From positions 186,001 to 250,000 of the forward strand of contig PHBJ01000001.1 in the NCBI GenBank assembly GCA_002840555.1: 64,000 bases of DNA, given 5' to 3'. The translations under genes were made by a program, and so were the position numbers. This DNA is from Deltaproteobacteria bacterium HGW-Deltaproteobacteria-13. GTDB lineage: Bacteria; Desulfobacterota; Syntrophia; Syntrophales; Smithellaceae. Below, one piece after another: positions 17,608-25,285 of the stretch (position 1 is its first letter; the number at the start of each line of letters is the position of its first letter). The notes beneath the pieces were generated by a model. It ran no database searches, had not been told where the DNA came from, and was given only the letters and a program-made list of their open reading frames with translations.

Positions 17608-18752
17608 TGAAAGATTTTTTTGAGGCTTCCACGGCACTCAACAACAAGCACGTGACCGAGTGGAAGAAAAACGGAAAAAAAGTGGTGGGCTATACCTGCT
17701 CGTATGTGCCCGATGAAATCTTTCACGCGGCAGGCATTCTCCCCTTTAGAATACGCGGGTTCGGCGCCACGGATACCACCATCGGCGACACCTATTTCGG
17801 CCCCTTCATTTGCAGTCTTCCCAAGTGCATGCTGCAGCTGGCAGGGGAAGGGAAATTTAATTTTCTGGACGGCGCGATCATCACACCCGGCTGCGATTCA
17901 ATGCGGCGGCTGGACGAATGCTGGCGCAAGGCCGGGGACGATATCGAAGGCGCGATCCCTCCTTTCTTTTTCCATTACGGCGTTCCGCATAAGTACTCGG
18001 ACTACACCATCAAGTGGATGACGGAAGAAACCGGCCGTCTGATCGCGGCGGTGGAAGAACACTTTAACGTGAAGATAACCGGCGCCGATTTAAAGAAGGC
18101 CATTAAACTTTACAATCACAGCAGAGAGCTCCTTGATCGTTTCGAAGCGCTGCGCACGCTGGATGCTCCGCCCTTCAGCGGAGAAGAAGCGCTGGCGGTT
18201 ATCCTTGCCGGTACCACCATGCCCCGGGAGGAATACAACGACCTGCTCACGCAGTTTATTGCCAGGGCGGGAAAATCTCCCGGCATTAAGGATCGGGTGC
18301 GTCTGATGCTCGTCGGCAGCGCCAACGATGATGTGGGCCTGGTCCGGGTGATGGAAGGGGAAAAAGCCATCGTGGTTGCCGACAATCTGTGTTTCGGTTC
18401 GCGGTTTTATTCCGACCGGGTGGAGGAAGAAGGCGATCCCGTATTTGAGCTCGCGAGACGTTACCTGGGACATAACGATTGTCCCCGCATGTATGGCGAC
18501 TATCGAAGGAGACTTAAGATACTTGAAGAGAAAGTGAAAAATGGAAAAATTGACGGCGTGATCCTGCAGAACATCCGGTTTTGCGATCTTCACGGTTCGG
18601 AAAACGGCCTGTTTGAAAGGGACCTGGAAGCCAACGGCATCCCCTGCATGCGTCTGGAGAGGGAGTACGGTCCTCTGGTGGAAACAGGCAGAATGAAGAT
18701 GCGCGTTGACGCTTTCATTGAAAGAATTCAGCAGAGGAGGGCGCTCGCATGA
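17604..18752 (+). CDS. 2-Hydroxyacyl-CoA dehydratase / benzoyl-CoA reductase subunit, BcrC/HgdB-like (set 1)
   Basis: 382 residues, normal for the small subunit of the HgdAB/BcrBC family. The signature GYTCSYVPDEIFHAAGILPF is at 29-48, and Cys32, Cys70 and Cys97 together with a late IRFCDLHG Cys are candidate cluster ligands; family members hold a [4Fe-4S] cluster that receives an electron at very low potential after ATP hydrolysis by an activator. It overlaps both neighbours by four bases. With the next three genes it forms a four-gene C-B-activator-activator order like class I benzoyl-CoA reductase. Dehydration of a hydroxyacyl-CoA and reduction of an aromatic or enoyl-CoA are both possible; sequence alone does not decide. 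Confidence 0.88.
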   Translation: MMKDFFEASTALNNKHVTEWKKNGKKVVGYTCSYVPDEIFHAAGILPFRIRGFGATDTTIGDTYFGPFICSLPKCMLQLAGEGKFNFLDGAIITPGCDSMRRLDECWRKAGDDIEGAIPPFFFHYGVPHKYSDYTIKWMTEETGRLIAAVEEHFNVKITGADLKKAIKLYNHSRELLDRFEALRTLDAPPFSGEEALAVILAGTTMPREEYNDLLTQFIARAGKSPGIKDRVRLMLVGSANDDVGLVRVMEGEKAIVVADNLCFGSRFYSDRVEEEGDPVFELARRYLGHNDCPRMYGDYRRRLKILEEKVKNGKIDGVILQNIRFCDLHGSENGLFERDLEANGIPCMRLEREYGPLVETGRMKMRVDAFIERIQQRRALA

Positions 18753-20155
18753 GAAAGGAAACCAAGGAATATAAATTTGACTGGATGTTGTGGAATACTT
18801 TTGCGGCAGCCTCGAGGCTGAAAAGCGGGACTCAAAAGGAATACAGCGCGATGTTAAAATACATCCCCTATTTTAACCGTATCGTTGATGCGATACTCGG
18901 CACGGGGGAGCCGGGCCAGAAGTTCATCGAGATATGCGCTAAATATATGGAGAATCTGACTTTCGCGAAAGAAAGAGGTAAAAAGACGGCCATTACCACC
19001 TTCTGCTTTTCCCCATCTATTTTTTATGCCATGGACATCGTGCCGGTCTGCCTGGAGGTTCTTTCCGTTATGATGACCTTCGTCTATAAAAGAGGGACCT
19101 CTGAGTTTATGGATTACTGCAACGAGGTTGGCTTTACGGAAACATCCTGCTCGTCTCAGCGCGGCACCAGTGGTGCGTATCTGGCCGGCGTCGGCGCCGA
19201 GATCGACATGTTCGTCACGGATACGCCAGGCGTTTGCGATACCAACGCTAATTCCTTTGCCTTCGCCTCGGCCTACCTGAACAAACCATTCTTTCAACTG
19301 GATATGCCGCCGGATCTCACAGGGCAGCGTTCCAATGAATACCACCGGGAGGACTTCAAAGCGCTCATCCGCTTCCTGGAAGCACAGACGGGGAAAAAGC
19401 TGGACCCCGAGCGCCTGAGAGAAAATCTCCGGGAACTTGCCAGGCAGGACGAAATCATTGCCGAGTTGGAGGATCTGGCCCGGATGGTGCCTAATCCACT
19501 GCCTATTTCCTATAATCTGATGGTGTACGCCTCACGGTTTCTTTTTGCCGGGATGCCGGAATGTACCGGCGTGCTCGAAGCCATGCTGAAAGTCGCCCGG
19601 GAAAACGCCGCGAAAAATATTTCCGGATTGAGCGGCGGCGTGGAAAAGCTGCGGGCCTTTTTCTGTTACATCGACCATTACGCACAGAACATGCAGCTCT
19701 GGCAGATGCTCGACGGCAATGGCATTTGCTACCAGGGCAACATCCTCAGCCACTTTTGGTCCCACAACGCGCCGCACGTAGCCGAGTATCATAAAGAAGA
19801 GGCGGCCTATCATATTGATACGACGGATATGGACTCGCTGATCGACAGCCTGGGCATGATCAACTCGCGCATGCCCATGATCAAATCCATCCGCGGGCCG
19901 TACGATGCCCCGAACATGTGGCTCGAGGACACCCTGGGGCTGGCGAAAATGTACGGCGCGGATTTGATCGTCTATAACGGAACACCGGGATGCCGCAACA
20001 CCTGGGGAATGGTGAAGCTCCTGGCCCGGGACACGGAAAAAGCCGGCTTTCCGACGTATATCATGTATGCCGACGCCTTTGATGTGCGCGTGCAGTCCTG
20101 GGAAGCCACAGAAGAGCGGTTTATGGAATTTCTTAAGGTAAGGAGGCTTGTCTAA
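18749..20155 (+). CDS. 2-Hydroxyacyl-CoA dehydratase / benzoyl-CoA reductase subunit, BcrB/HgdA-like (set 1)
   Basis: 468 residues, somewhat longer than typical BcrB (about 430). Family blocks include TTFCFSPSIFYAMDIVPVC (84-101, Cys86), ETSCSSQRGTSGAYLAG (Cys134) and VTDTPGVCDTNANSFAF (Cys163), the same three-Cys spacing seen in the partner subunit and consistent with one [4Fe-4S] cluster. The C-terminal half repeats the Rossmann-like fold (DLIVYNGTPGCRNTWG). ATGA-type overlap with the preceding gene and TAATG overlap with the next make a tightly coupled four-gene unit. It is expected to form a heterodimer with the preceding product. Confidence 0.87.
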   Translation: MRKETKEYKFDWMLWNTFAAASRLKSGTQKEYSAMLKYIPYFNRIVDAILGTGEPGQKFIEICAKYMENLTFAKERGKKTAITTFCFSPSIFYAMDIVPVCLEVLSVMMTFVYKRGTSEFMDYCNEVGFTETSCSSQRGTSGAYLAGVGAEIDMFVTDTPGVCDTNANSFAFASAYLNKPFFQLDMPPDLTGQRSNEYHREDFKALIRFLEAQTGKKLDPERLRENLRELARQDEIIAELEDLARMVPNPLPISYNLMVYASRFLFAGMPECTGVLEAMLKVARENAAKNISGLSGGVEKLRAFFCYIDHYAQNMQLWQMLDGNGICYQGNILSHFWSHNAPHVAEYHKEEAAYHIDTTDMDSLIDSLGMINSRMPMIKSIRGPYDAPNMWLEDTLGLAKMYGADLIVYNGTPGCRNTWGMVKLLARDTEKAGFPTYIMYADAFDVRVQSWEATEERFMEFLKVRRLV

Positions 20156-20946
20156 TGTTTGCAACGGGATGCGATGTGGGTTCATTAACGTCCAAGGCCG
20201 TCATCATGAAGGACGGCAAGATCATTGAATCGGTCATTATTAAATCGAAAGCGCGGCCCTGGGAATCGGCCGATGAGGTTATGGGCATGGTACTGTCCAG
20301 AGCCGGCCTGACCATGAAAGACATCAAATGCTGCGTGGGCACCGGCTATGGCCGCGATAAAATTTCTTTTATTCATGAAGCCGTTTCCGAAATAGCCTGC
20401 CACGGCAAGGGCGCCCGCTGGCTGGTCCCCTCGGTGAGAACGGTTATCGACATCGGCGGTCAGGACTGCAAGGCGCTGCGTCTGGATGACAAAGGCAACA
20501 TGATGAAATTTATCACCAATGATAAATGCGCTTCCGGAACCGGCCGGTTTCTCGAGGTCATGGCAAAAGTTATGCACCTGAATCTCGATGAGTTGGGAGA
20601 AATGTCGGCGCGCTCCAGACAGCCGGTTACCTTTGCGTCGGCATGCACGGTGTGGGCGCAGGCCGACGTGATCCAGCATCTCAACGATAAGGTCCCCATC
20701 GAGGATATCGCCGCCGGAGTCAATAACGCCATGGCCAGCCGCATGTCCACTCTGGCCAATAACATAGGCTTAGAGAAGGATGTATGCATGACGGGAGGTG
20801 TGGCAAAAAATGACGGTGTGGTGAACGCGCTGGAAAAGCATCTGGGAATAAGGATAAAAAGAATACGCCGCGAAGACCCGCAGCTGGCCGGAGCCATCGG
20901 GGCCGCGCTCTTTGCCACGGAAAAAGCGAATGGAGGTGCCAAATGA
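20155..20946 (+). CDS. Activator ATPase, BadF/BadG/BcrA/BcrD family (set 1, first)
   Basis: 263 residues of the ASKHA-fold activase family that hydrolyses ATP to push an electron into the dehydratase/reductase. Phosphate-binding loop GCDVGSLTSKAVI at 5-17, adenosine motif VIDIGGQDCKALR near 98-110. The two Cys that hold the bridging [4Fe-4S] cluster of the dimer are present: NDKCASGTGRF (Cys125) and ASACTVWAQAD (Cys164). The second motif is normally CxVFAxSE; here it is CTVWAQAD, so the acidic switch residue context differs from its neighbour's CVVFAETE. Two different activases side by side fit a BcrA/BcrD-like heterodimer. Confidence 0.9.
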   Translation: MFATGCDVGSLTSKAVIMKDGKIIESVIIKSKARPWESADEVMGMVLSRAGLTMKDIKCCVGTGYGRDKISFIHEAVSEIACHGKGARWLVPSVRTVIDIGGQDCKALRLDDKGNMMKFITNDKCASGTGRFLEVMAKVMHLNLDELGEMSARSRQPVTFASACTVWAQADVIQHLNDKVPIEDIAAGVNNAMASRMSTLANNIGLEKDVCMTGGVAKNDGVVNALEKHLGIRIKRIRREDPQLAGAIGAALFATEKANGGAK

Positions 20947-21728
20947 TTACAGCGGGTTGTGATATCGGGTCCCTCACGGCCAAGGCCGTTATTTTAAAAG
21001 ACGGAAAAATGCTGGCTTCTGAGGTTATCCTCGCTTCGGCGCAGCCGGAAAAATCGGCACTTGATGTGATGAGCCGCGCTGTCGGGGCGGCCGGCATAAA
21101 AATGGAAGACATCGAATACAGCGTGGGCACCGGCTACGGCCGTAAACACATTTCCTTTGTGAACGCTCTGGAATCCGAGATTGCCTGTCACGGCAGGGGA
21201 GCGGTCTGGCAGGTGCCGTCGGCGCGCACCGTGGTTGATATCGGCGGACAAGATGCCAAGGCCATCCGGGTGGATGAAAAGGGAAACGTGGAACGCTATG
21301 TGTATAACGACAAGTGCGCTTCAGGCACGGGCCGTTTTCTCGAGATTATCGCCGATTCCCTTGATATTAAATTGGATGATATGGGCGCTCTATCCGAAAA
21401 GTCGTCAGAGAAGCTTACCTTGTCCAACCAGTGCGTGGTTTTTGCCGAGACGGAAATTATTTCTCTGGTGAACGAGGGGAAAGAGATCGCCGACATCATC
21501 AGCGCTCTGCATCAGGCTGTCGCCAATAGGGCCGCATCGCTTGCCAGGGGCATCCTCGTGGCGCCCGATGCCGTGATGACGGGTGGTGTGGCGAAAAATT
21601 CCGGGATGTTCGGCGCGCTGGAGAGGGCCCTTGGTGTGAAGCTGCACAAAGTGGAGAATCCCCAGATCAACGGCGCCCTGGGCGCGGCTCTTTTTGCCGC
21701 CGATAAAATCAGCGGATCGAGGCAGTGA
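20943..21728 (+). CDS. Activator ATPase, BadF/BadG/BcrA/BcrD family (set 1, second)
   Basis: 261 residues, starting inside the end of the previous gene (four-base overlap). Motifs: GCDIGSLTAKAVI, VGTGYGRKHISF, VVDIGGQDAKAIR, NDKCASGTGRF (Cys125) and SNQCVVFAETEIISL (Cys164), all canonical for HgdC/BcrA-type activases with a cluster shared across the dimer. About half of its residues match its upstream neighbour by eye, so the two arose by duplication. It likely forms a heterodimer with that protein and docks on the set-1 subunits. Confidence 0.9.
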   Translation: MITAGCDIGSLTAKAVILKDGKMLASEVILASAQPEKSALDVMSRAVGAAGIKMEDIEYSVGTGYGRKHISFVNALESEIACHGRGAVWQVPSARTVVDIGGQDAKAIRVDEKGNVERYVYNDKCASGTGRFLEIIADSLDIKLDDMGALSEKSSEKLTLSNQCVVFAETEIISLVNEGKEIADIISALHQAVANRAASLARGILVAPDAVMTGGVAKNSGMFGALERALGVKLHKVENPQINGALGAALFAADKISGSRQ

Positions 21729-21734
21729 TAAAGT

Positions 21735-22469
21735 ATGGAGCTTTTTGAACAGACCTTCATCGATGTCAAAAATTATATCGAAGGAAAAAATTGCCAGTCC
21801 CAAGTTGCAGCTGAACAAAAAACTCGCTGGCCTTCAGGCAAGGGCCGGAACGTCGTTCTGTCGGATGAAATGGCGGTAGAGCTGGGAAGTCCGCAGATGA
21901 ATTCCGTCTCCTGTCTTATCTGGACGGGAAACCCCGATCTTGTTTGCGACGGGAAGATCAGCCTCGTCGGTCCGGATATAAAGGAGAGCAGCGGGAAAAG
22001 CCTGCCTTTCGGAAAAATAGTTCTTATGGGTGTCAGCGGATTTGATGAAGAGAACACCTATGATAGATACAAGGAGATGGAAGCCGTAAGATATTCTCTC
22101 GATCTTAAGGGATACATGATCAGGGCTGTGTCACAGTATCAGAGGGAATGGAGCCGCATCAGCCGTGAGGCTGTGCAAGGAGGTTTCTCTTTTGAAGTTC
22201 TGGGCAGCGCCCTCCGGGAAGAATATTTAAAGAAGGATTATATTCATGCCGTCGAAATTCTGTTTGTGACGTCCAGCTCCGGGGATGTCGGTGAGTTGCA
22301 GGAGATGACAAAAAATGTCGGCCGGACAATCAGTGCCATGAATAAGATGTTAAGTGAAATAGATCCTGATTGTGATGAGTGCGAATATAATGACGTTTGT
22401 GATGAAGTCGGTGAGCTCAAAAGCATGAAAAAAACCCGCGATGAAAGAAGGATGAATGCCAATGGATAA
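21735..22469 (+). CDS. Acetyl-CoA synthase (AcsB/CdhC)-like domain protein, truncated
   Basis: 244 residues. From memory of the family, the middle matches the acetyl-CoA synthase beta subunit: DEMAVELGSP (45-54), DGKISLVGPDI (72-82), LPFGKIV, then REWSRISREAVQGGF near 137-151 where AcsB has an R-x-x-W-x-R-I-S-K-E-A segment. It ends with CDECEYNDVC (Cys213, Cys216, Cys222), reminiscent of the start of the A-cluster motif, but the remaining A-cluster Cys residues and the C-terminal domain are absent, as is the N-terminal CODH-binding part. It therefore cannot be a normal acetyl-CoA synthase. The next gene encodes a CooC-type ATPase, as for CODH/ACS maturation, which supports the assignment. It may be a nickel or iron-sulfur protein serving the reductase system. 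Confidence 0.6.
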   Translation: MELFEQTFIDVKNYIEGKNCQSQVAAEQKTRWPSGKGRNVVLSDEMAVELGSPQMNSVSCLIWTGNPDLVCDGKISLVGPDIKESSGKSLPFGKIVLMGVSGFDEENTYDRYKEMEAVRYSLDLKGYMIRAVSQYQREWSRISREAVQGGFSFEVLGSALREEYLKKDYIHAVEILFVTSSSGDVGELQEMTKNVGRTISAMNKMLSEIDPDCDECEYNDVCDEVGELKSMKKTRDERRMNANG

Positions 22470-23232
22470 AAAAACGAAGACAATCGCTTTATGCGGCAAA
22501 GGCGGTGTAGGCAAGACATCGGTGTCCGCGTTGATGGTCAAGAATCTCGCCCAAAGGAAAGACCTTAAGGTTCTGGCAATCGATGCCGATCCGGCCGTGG
22601 GCCTTTGCACGGCGCTGGGAATACAAATCAAAAAAACCGTGGATGATATCAGAAATGATTTAATTAACTCCATCAAGAAAGGAGAGAGCCAGGATAAAGC
22701 CGCCACACTCAACATGCTCGATTACGAACTCTTTGATGCTTTGACGGAGTATAATAATGTCGCCTTGCTCGCGATAGGCCGGCCGGAATCCGAAGGCTGT
22801 TTCTGCAAGGTCAACTCTCTTTTGAAGGATATTATCCAGGATCTGGCGAAGAATTTTGATGTCGTGCTCATTGACGGAGAAGCGGGCGTTGAACAGATCA
22901 ACAGAAGAGTAATGAAAACCGTCGATCACCTGATCATGATATCCGACACTTCCGCGAAGGGTGTGAATGTCGCCAACACCATCAAGCATCTGGCCCTGGA
23001 CAATAAGGCTGTGGATTATAAAAGCATAGGAATGATATTGAACAGGGTCAGGGATGAACGGGAGCTCGAGAGTATAAAAAATAATGCGTCTCTTAATATT
23101 CTGGGCTGGCTGCCGGAAGATGATTTAATAAGAGAATTCGATTTTCACGGCAGGTCATTCATCGATTTTCCTGATAATGCAAAAGCCTGCAAAACCGTAA
23201 AACAAATTATTCAGGATTTGCAAATCAGTTAG
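22462..23232 (+). CDS. CooC/AcsF-type nickel-insertion ATPase
   Basis: 256 residues from ATG 22462, ten bases after AAGG; an ATG two codons earlier is too close to that site. It is a MinD/NifH-type P-loop ATPase: deviant Walker A CGKGGVGKTS (11-20), IDADP switch region, and DVVLIDGEAG as Walker B-type segment. The CxC in SEGCFCKVNSLL (Cys113, Cys115) is the dimer-interface metal site characteristic of CooC proteins, which mature the nickel clusters of CO dehydrogenase or acetyl-CoA synthase. No CODH gene is in the window; its client here is most simply the overlapping upstream gene product. Confidence 0.87.
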   Translation: MDKKTKTIALCGKGGVGKTSVSALMVKNLAQRKDLKVLAIDADPAVGLCTALGIQIKKTVDDIRNDLINSIKKGESQDKAATLNMLDYELFDALTEYNNVALLAIGRPESEGCFCKVNSLLKDIIQDLAKNFDVVLIDGEAGVEQINRRVMKTVDHLIMISDTSAKGVNVANTIKHLALDNKAVDYKSIGMILNRVRDERELESIKNNASLNILGWLPEDDLIREFDFHGRSFIDFPDNAKACKTVKQIIQDLQIS

Positions 23233-23249
23233 GCCAAATGGAGTCTACC

Positions 23250-24083
23250 ATGAATATTGCGATCGTGTATTTTTCACAAACAGGCCAGACACGCAAAGTT
23301 GCCGAGGCGATGGCTGAGGGTTTGCGCGAAAAAAGGCATACGGTTAAAGTTCTGGCCATGCAGGATGTAGATCCGGCGGATATCACGAGTTGTGATCTGC
23401 TGGGCGTGGGTTCTCCCTGCTTCGAGAGCCAGGCCCCGGCACCGGTCCTGACCTGGCTGCGCGCGTGGCCGGATCTCCAGGGGAAATCAGCTTTTGTCTT
23501 TGCGACAGCGGGCGGCGCGCCCGGCCGCGTTCTTTATGACCTCACCAGAATACTGCGCAGCAAAGGCGCCAAAGTCATGGGCGGATTCATGGGACGCGGT
23601 ATGGTGCATCATCCCGCTCCCTGCCTGACCGGACGCCTGCCGAACCGTCCCAACGCCGAGGATCTGGCCGAAGCCTGCTTCTTTGCCGGGGCTGTGGAAA
23701 GACATCTAAAGTCCGGCAATGCGGGCGCCATGCCGGAGAACCGACAGGACGCGCTCAAACCCACGTGGGGCTACTTTCAACTGATAGGCCTCATCGCGAA
23801 ACCATTCCTGCTGCGTATCGTCCTTCCCAAACCGAAGCTCGATGAGAGCCGCTGCAATCAGTGTAATATCTGCGCCAGGGAATGTCCGGCTAAGAGCATT
23901 ACTCTCACACCATTCCCGGTACTGGATGGCCGCTGTATCCGCTGCTATCACTGCCAGAATGTCTGTCCGCAGAAGGCTTTGAACGAATCCTGGTGGTATG
24001 GGAATCTCGTTATCTGGTTCCTCTACAACAGGATATTTGCGCGCCTCTTCGGTGACCTGAAACCGGGAGAGAGTATCTACTGA
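23250..24083 (+). CDS. EFR1-type flavodoxin-ferredoxin protein
   Basis: 277 residues from ATG 23250, six bases after GGAG; an ATG at 23238 lies before the site. The N-terminal flavodoxin-like domain has the FMN phosphate loop FSQTGQTRKVAEAM, and the C-terminal part has two [4Fe-4S] motifs, CNQCNICARECP and CIRCYHCQNVCP. A short Trp-rich tail (SWWYGNLVIWFLYNR) may touch the membrane. It would pass electrons one at a time from a two-electron donor to iron-sulfur acceptors such as the activator ATPases of this operon; the partner assignment rests on context. Confidence 0.87.
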   Translation: MNIAIVYFSQTGQTRKVAEAMAEGLREKRHTVKVLAMQDVDPADITSCDLLGVGSPCFESQAPAPVLTWLRAWPDLQGKSAFVFATAGGAPGRVLYDLTRILRSKGAKVMGGFMGRGMVHHPAPCLTGRLPNRPNAEDLAEACFFAGAVERHLKSGNAGAMPENRQDALKPTWGYFQLIGLIAKPFLLRIVLPKPKLDESRCNQCNICARECPAKSITLTPFPVLDGRCIRCYHCQNVCPQKALNESWWYGNLVIWFLYNRIFARLFGDLKPGESIY

Positions 24084-24128
24084 GTATCTAATGATGGAAT
24101 AGAAACTGAACGAAGAAGGGAGGCTAGT

Positions 24129-25265
24129 ATGGCGACACCCGGCAAAACCATGAAGGTATTTGAAGAGCTTTTGGAAAGTCCGCAGAACCGTCTGGTGGAG
24201 CAGGCCGTTCAGGATGGGCGTATACCTATCGGGTATTCCTGTTCGTTTGTGCCGGAGGCTTTGCTTATGGCGGATAAGCTTTTTCCGGTGCGTCTGCATG
24301 CGACCGGCGTAGCCGGCACCGAGATTGCGGATAATTATCTTTCCAGTTTCGTATGCTCTTACGCCCGCAGCCTGCTGGAATTTGCGATGGACGGGCGTTT
24401 TGACTTTTTGCAGGGATCGGTATTCGTACCTTCCTGCAACCATATGCAAAGACTCTTTGACAACCTGCAGTATCTGAAAAAATCCGACTCGAATCATATT
24501 CTGGATGTGCCGCGCAAAGTGAATAAGGATACGCTGGTCTGGATGGCTGAGGAACTGAAAATCATCGCGGACAAGTTTGTCGCCCGTTTCGGTGTGGACG
24601 TAAGCGATGAATCGCTCAGAACGGCCATGCGCCAGTGGAACGATTTTGCAAGCGTAATCCAATCCATCGGCGAGTTGCGCAAGAAACCTCATCCGCCCCT
24701 TACCGGCACCGAGTTTCACCAAATGGTTATGGCCGCGCTCGCCTCGCCGAAGGATCTGATCCTGCCCTATATTTTCGATTTCAAAAAAGAGCTGGAACAG
24801 CGCGAGGGGATCAAGAACTATCGGGCGCGCCTGATGGTCGTGGGCGGTCATTTGCATGATCCGGAATTCATCAAGCTCATCGAATCTCAGGGAGGCCTGG
24901 TGGTCGCGGACCGTTTTTGTACCGGAACAATTCCCGGATTTGAATCCATGGAGGTCAATGGAGACAACCCTTACAAAACCATGGCTCAACACATCTTCAA
25001 GAAGACCCTCTGCCCGCGCATGATGGAGGATTTTGACCGCCGGTTGAGCACCATTATCGACACCGTAAAAGAATACCATGTGGACGGGGTGGTGCTTGAG
25101 GTCATCAAATTCTGCGATCTCTGGGGCGTGGATGCCATGCCGATGGTGGCGGCTTTGCGCCAGAAGGGTATACCGGTACTCAAGCTGGAGCGGGAATACC
25201 GCCTGAGCAGTGAGGGCCAGCTGCGCACAAGGGTACAGGCTTTTATCGAAAGCATGGGCAAATAA
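24129..25265 (+). CDS. 2-Hydroxyacyl-CoA dehydratase / benzoyl-CoA reductase subunit, BcrC/HgdB-like (set 2)
   Basis: 378 residues, GGGAGG seven bases before the start. IPIGYSCSFVPEALLMADKL (32-51) and Cys38, Cys76 and Cys103 match, position by position, Cys32, Cys70 and Cys97 of the set-1 protein at 17604, and VIKFCDLWG matches its late IRFCDLHG. So it is a paralog with the full cluster-ligand set. It starts the second reductase/dehydratase module of the operon, followed by its large subunit, a polyferredoxin and one activator ATPase. Long reading frames on the opposite strand here are shadows. Confidence 0.87.
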   Translation: MATPGKTMKVFEELLESPQNRLVEQAVQDGRIPIGYSCSFVPEALLMADKLFPVRLHATGVAGTEIADNYLSSFVCSYARSLLEFAMDGRFDFLQGSVFVPSCNHMQRLFDNLQYLKKSDSNHILDVPRKVNKDTLVWMAEELKIIADKFVARFGVDVSDESLRTAMRQWNDFASVIQSIGELRKKPHPPLTGTEFHQMVMAALASPKDLILPYIFDFKKELEQREGIKNYRARLMVVGGHLHDPEFIKLIESQGGLVVADRFCTGTIPGFESMEVNGDNPYKTMAQHIFKKTLCPRMMEDFDRRLSTIIDTVKEYHVDGVVLEVIKFCDLWGVDAMPMVAALRQKGIPVLKLEREYRLSSEGQLRTRVQAFIESMGK

Positions 25266-25285
25266 TGATATCATAAGGAGATTGC

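Noticed and set aside
17604-21728. Firm naming as bcrC, bcrB, bcrA and bcrD
   Set aside because: The gene order fits, but by eye the proteins cannot be told from 2-hydroxyacyl-CoA dehydratases and the activases are shorter than typical BcrA, so no symbols are given.
21735-22469. A complete acetyl-CoA synthase
   Set aside because: Only the middle-domain-like part and three Cys residues are present; the rest of the A-cluster motif and the outer domains are missing and no CODH or corrinoid protein gene is nearby.
23706-25274. 522-codon open frame on the minus strand
   Set aside because: It is antisense to the flavodoxin-ferredoxin end and the whole set-2 small subunit, both of which have clear motifs and ribosome binding sites. 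The frame has no family likeness and is a codon-bias shadow.
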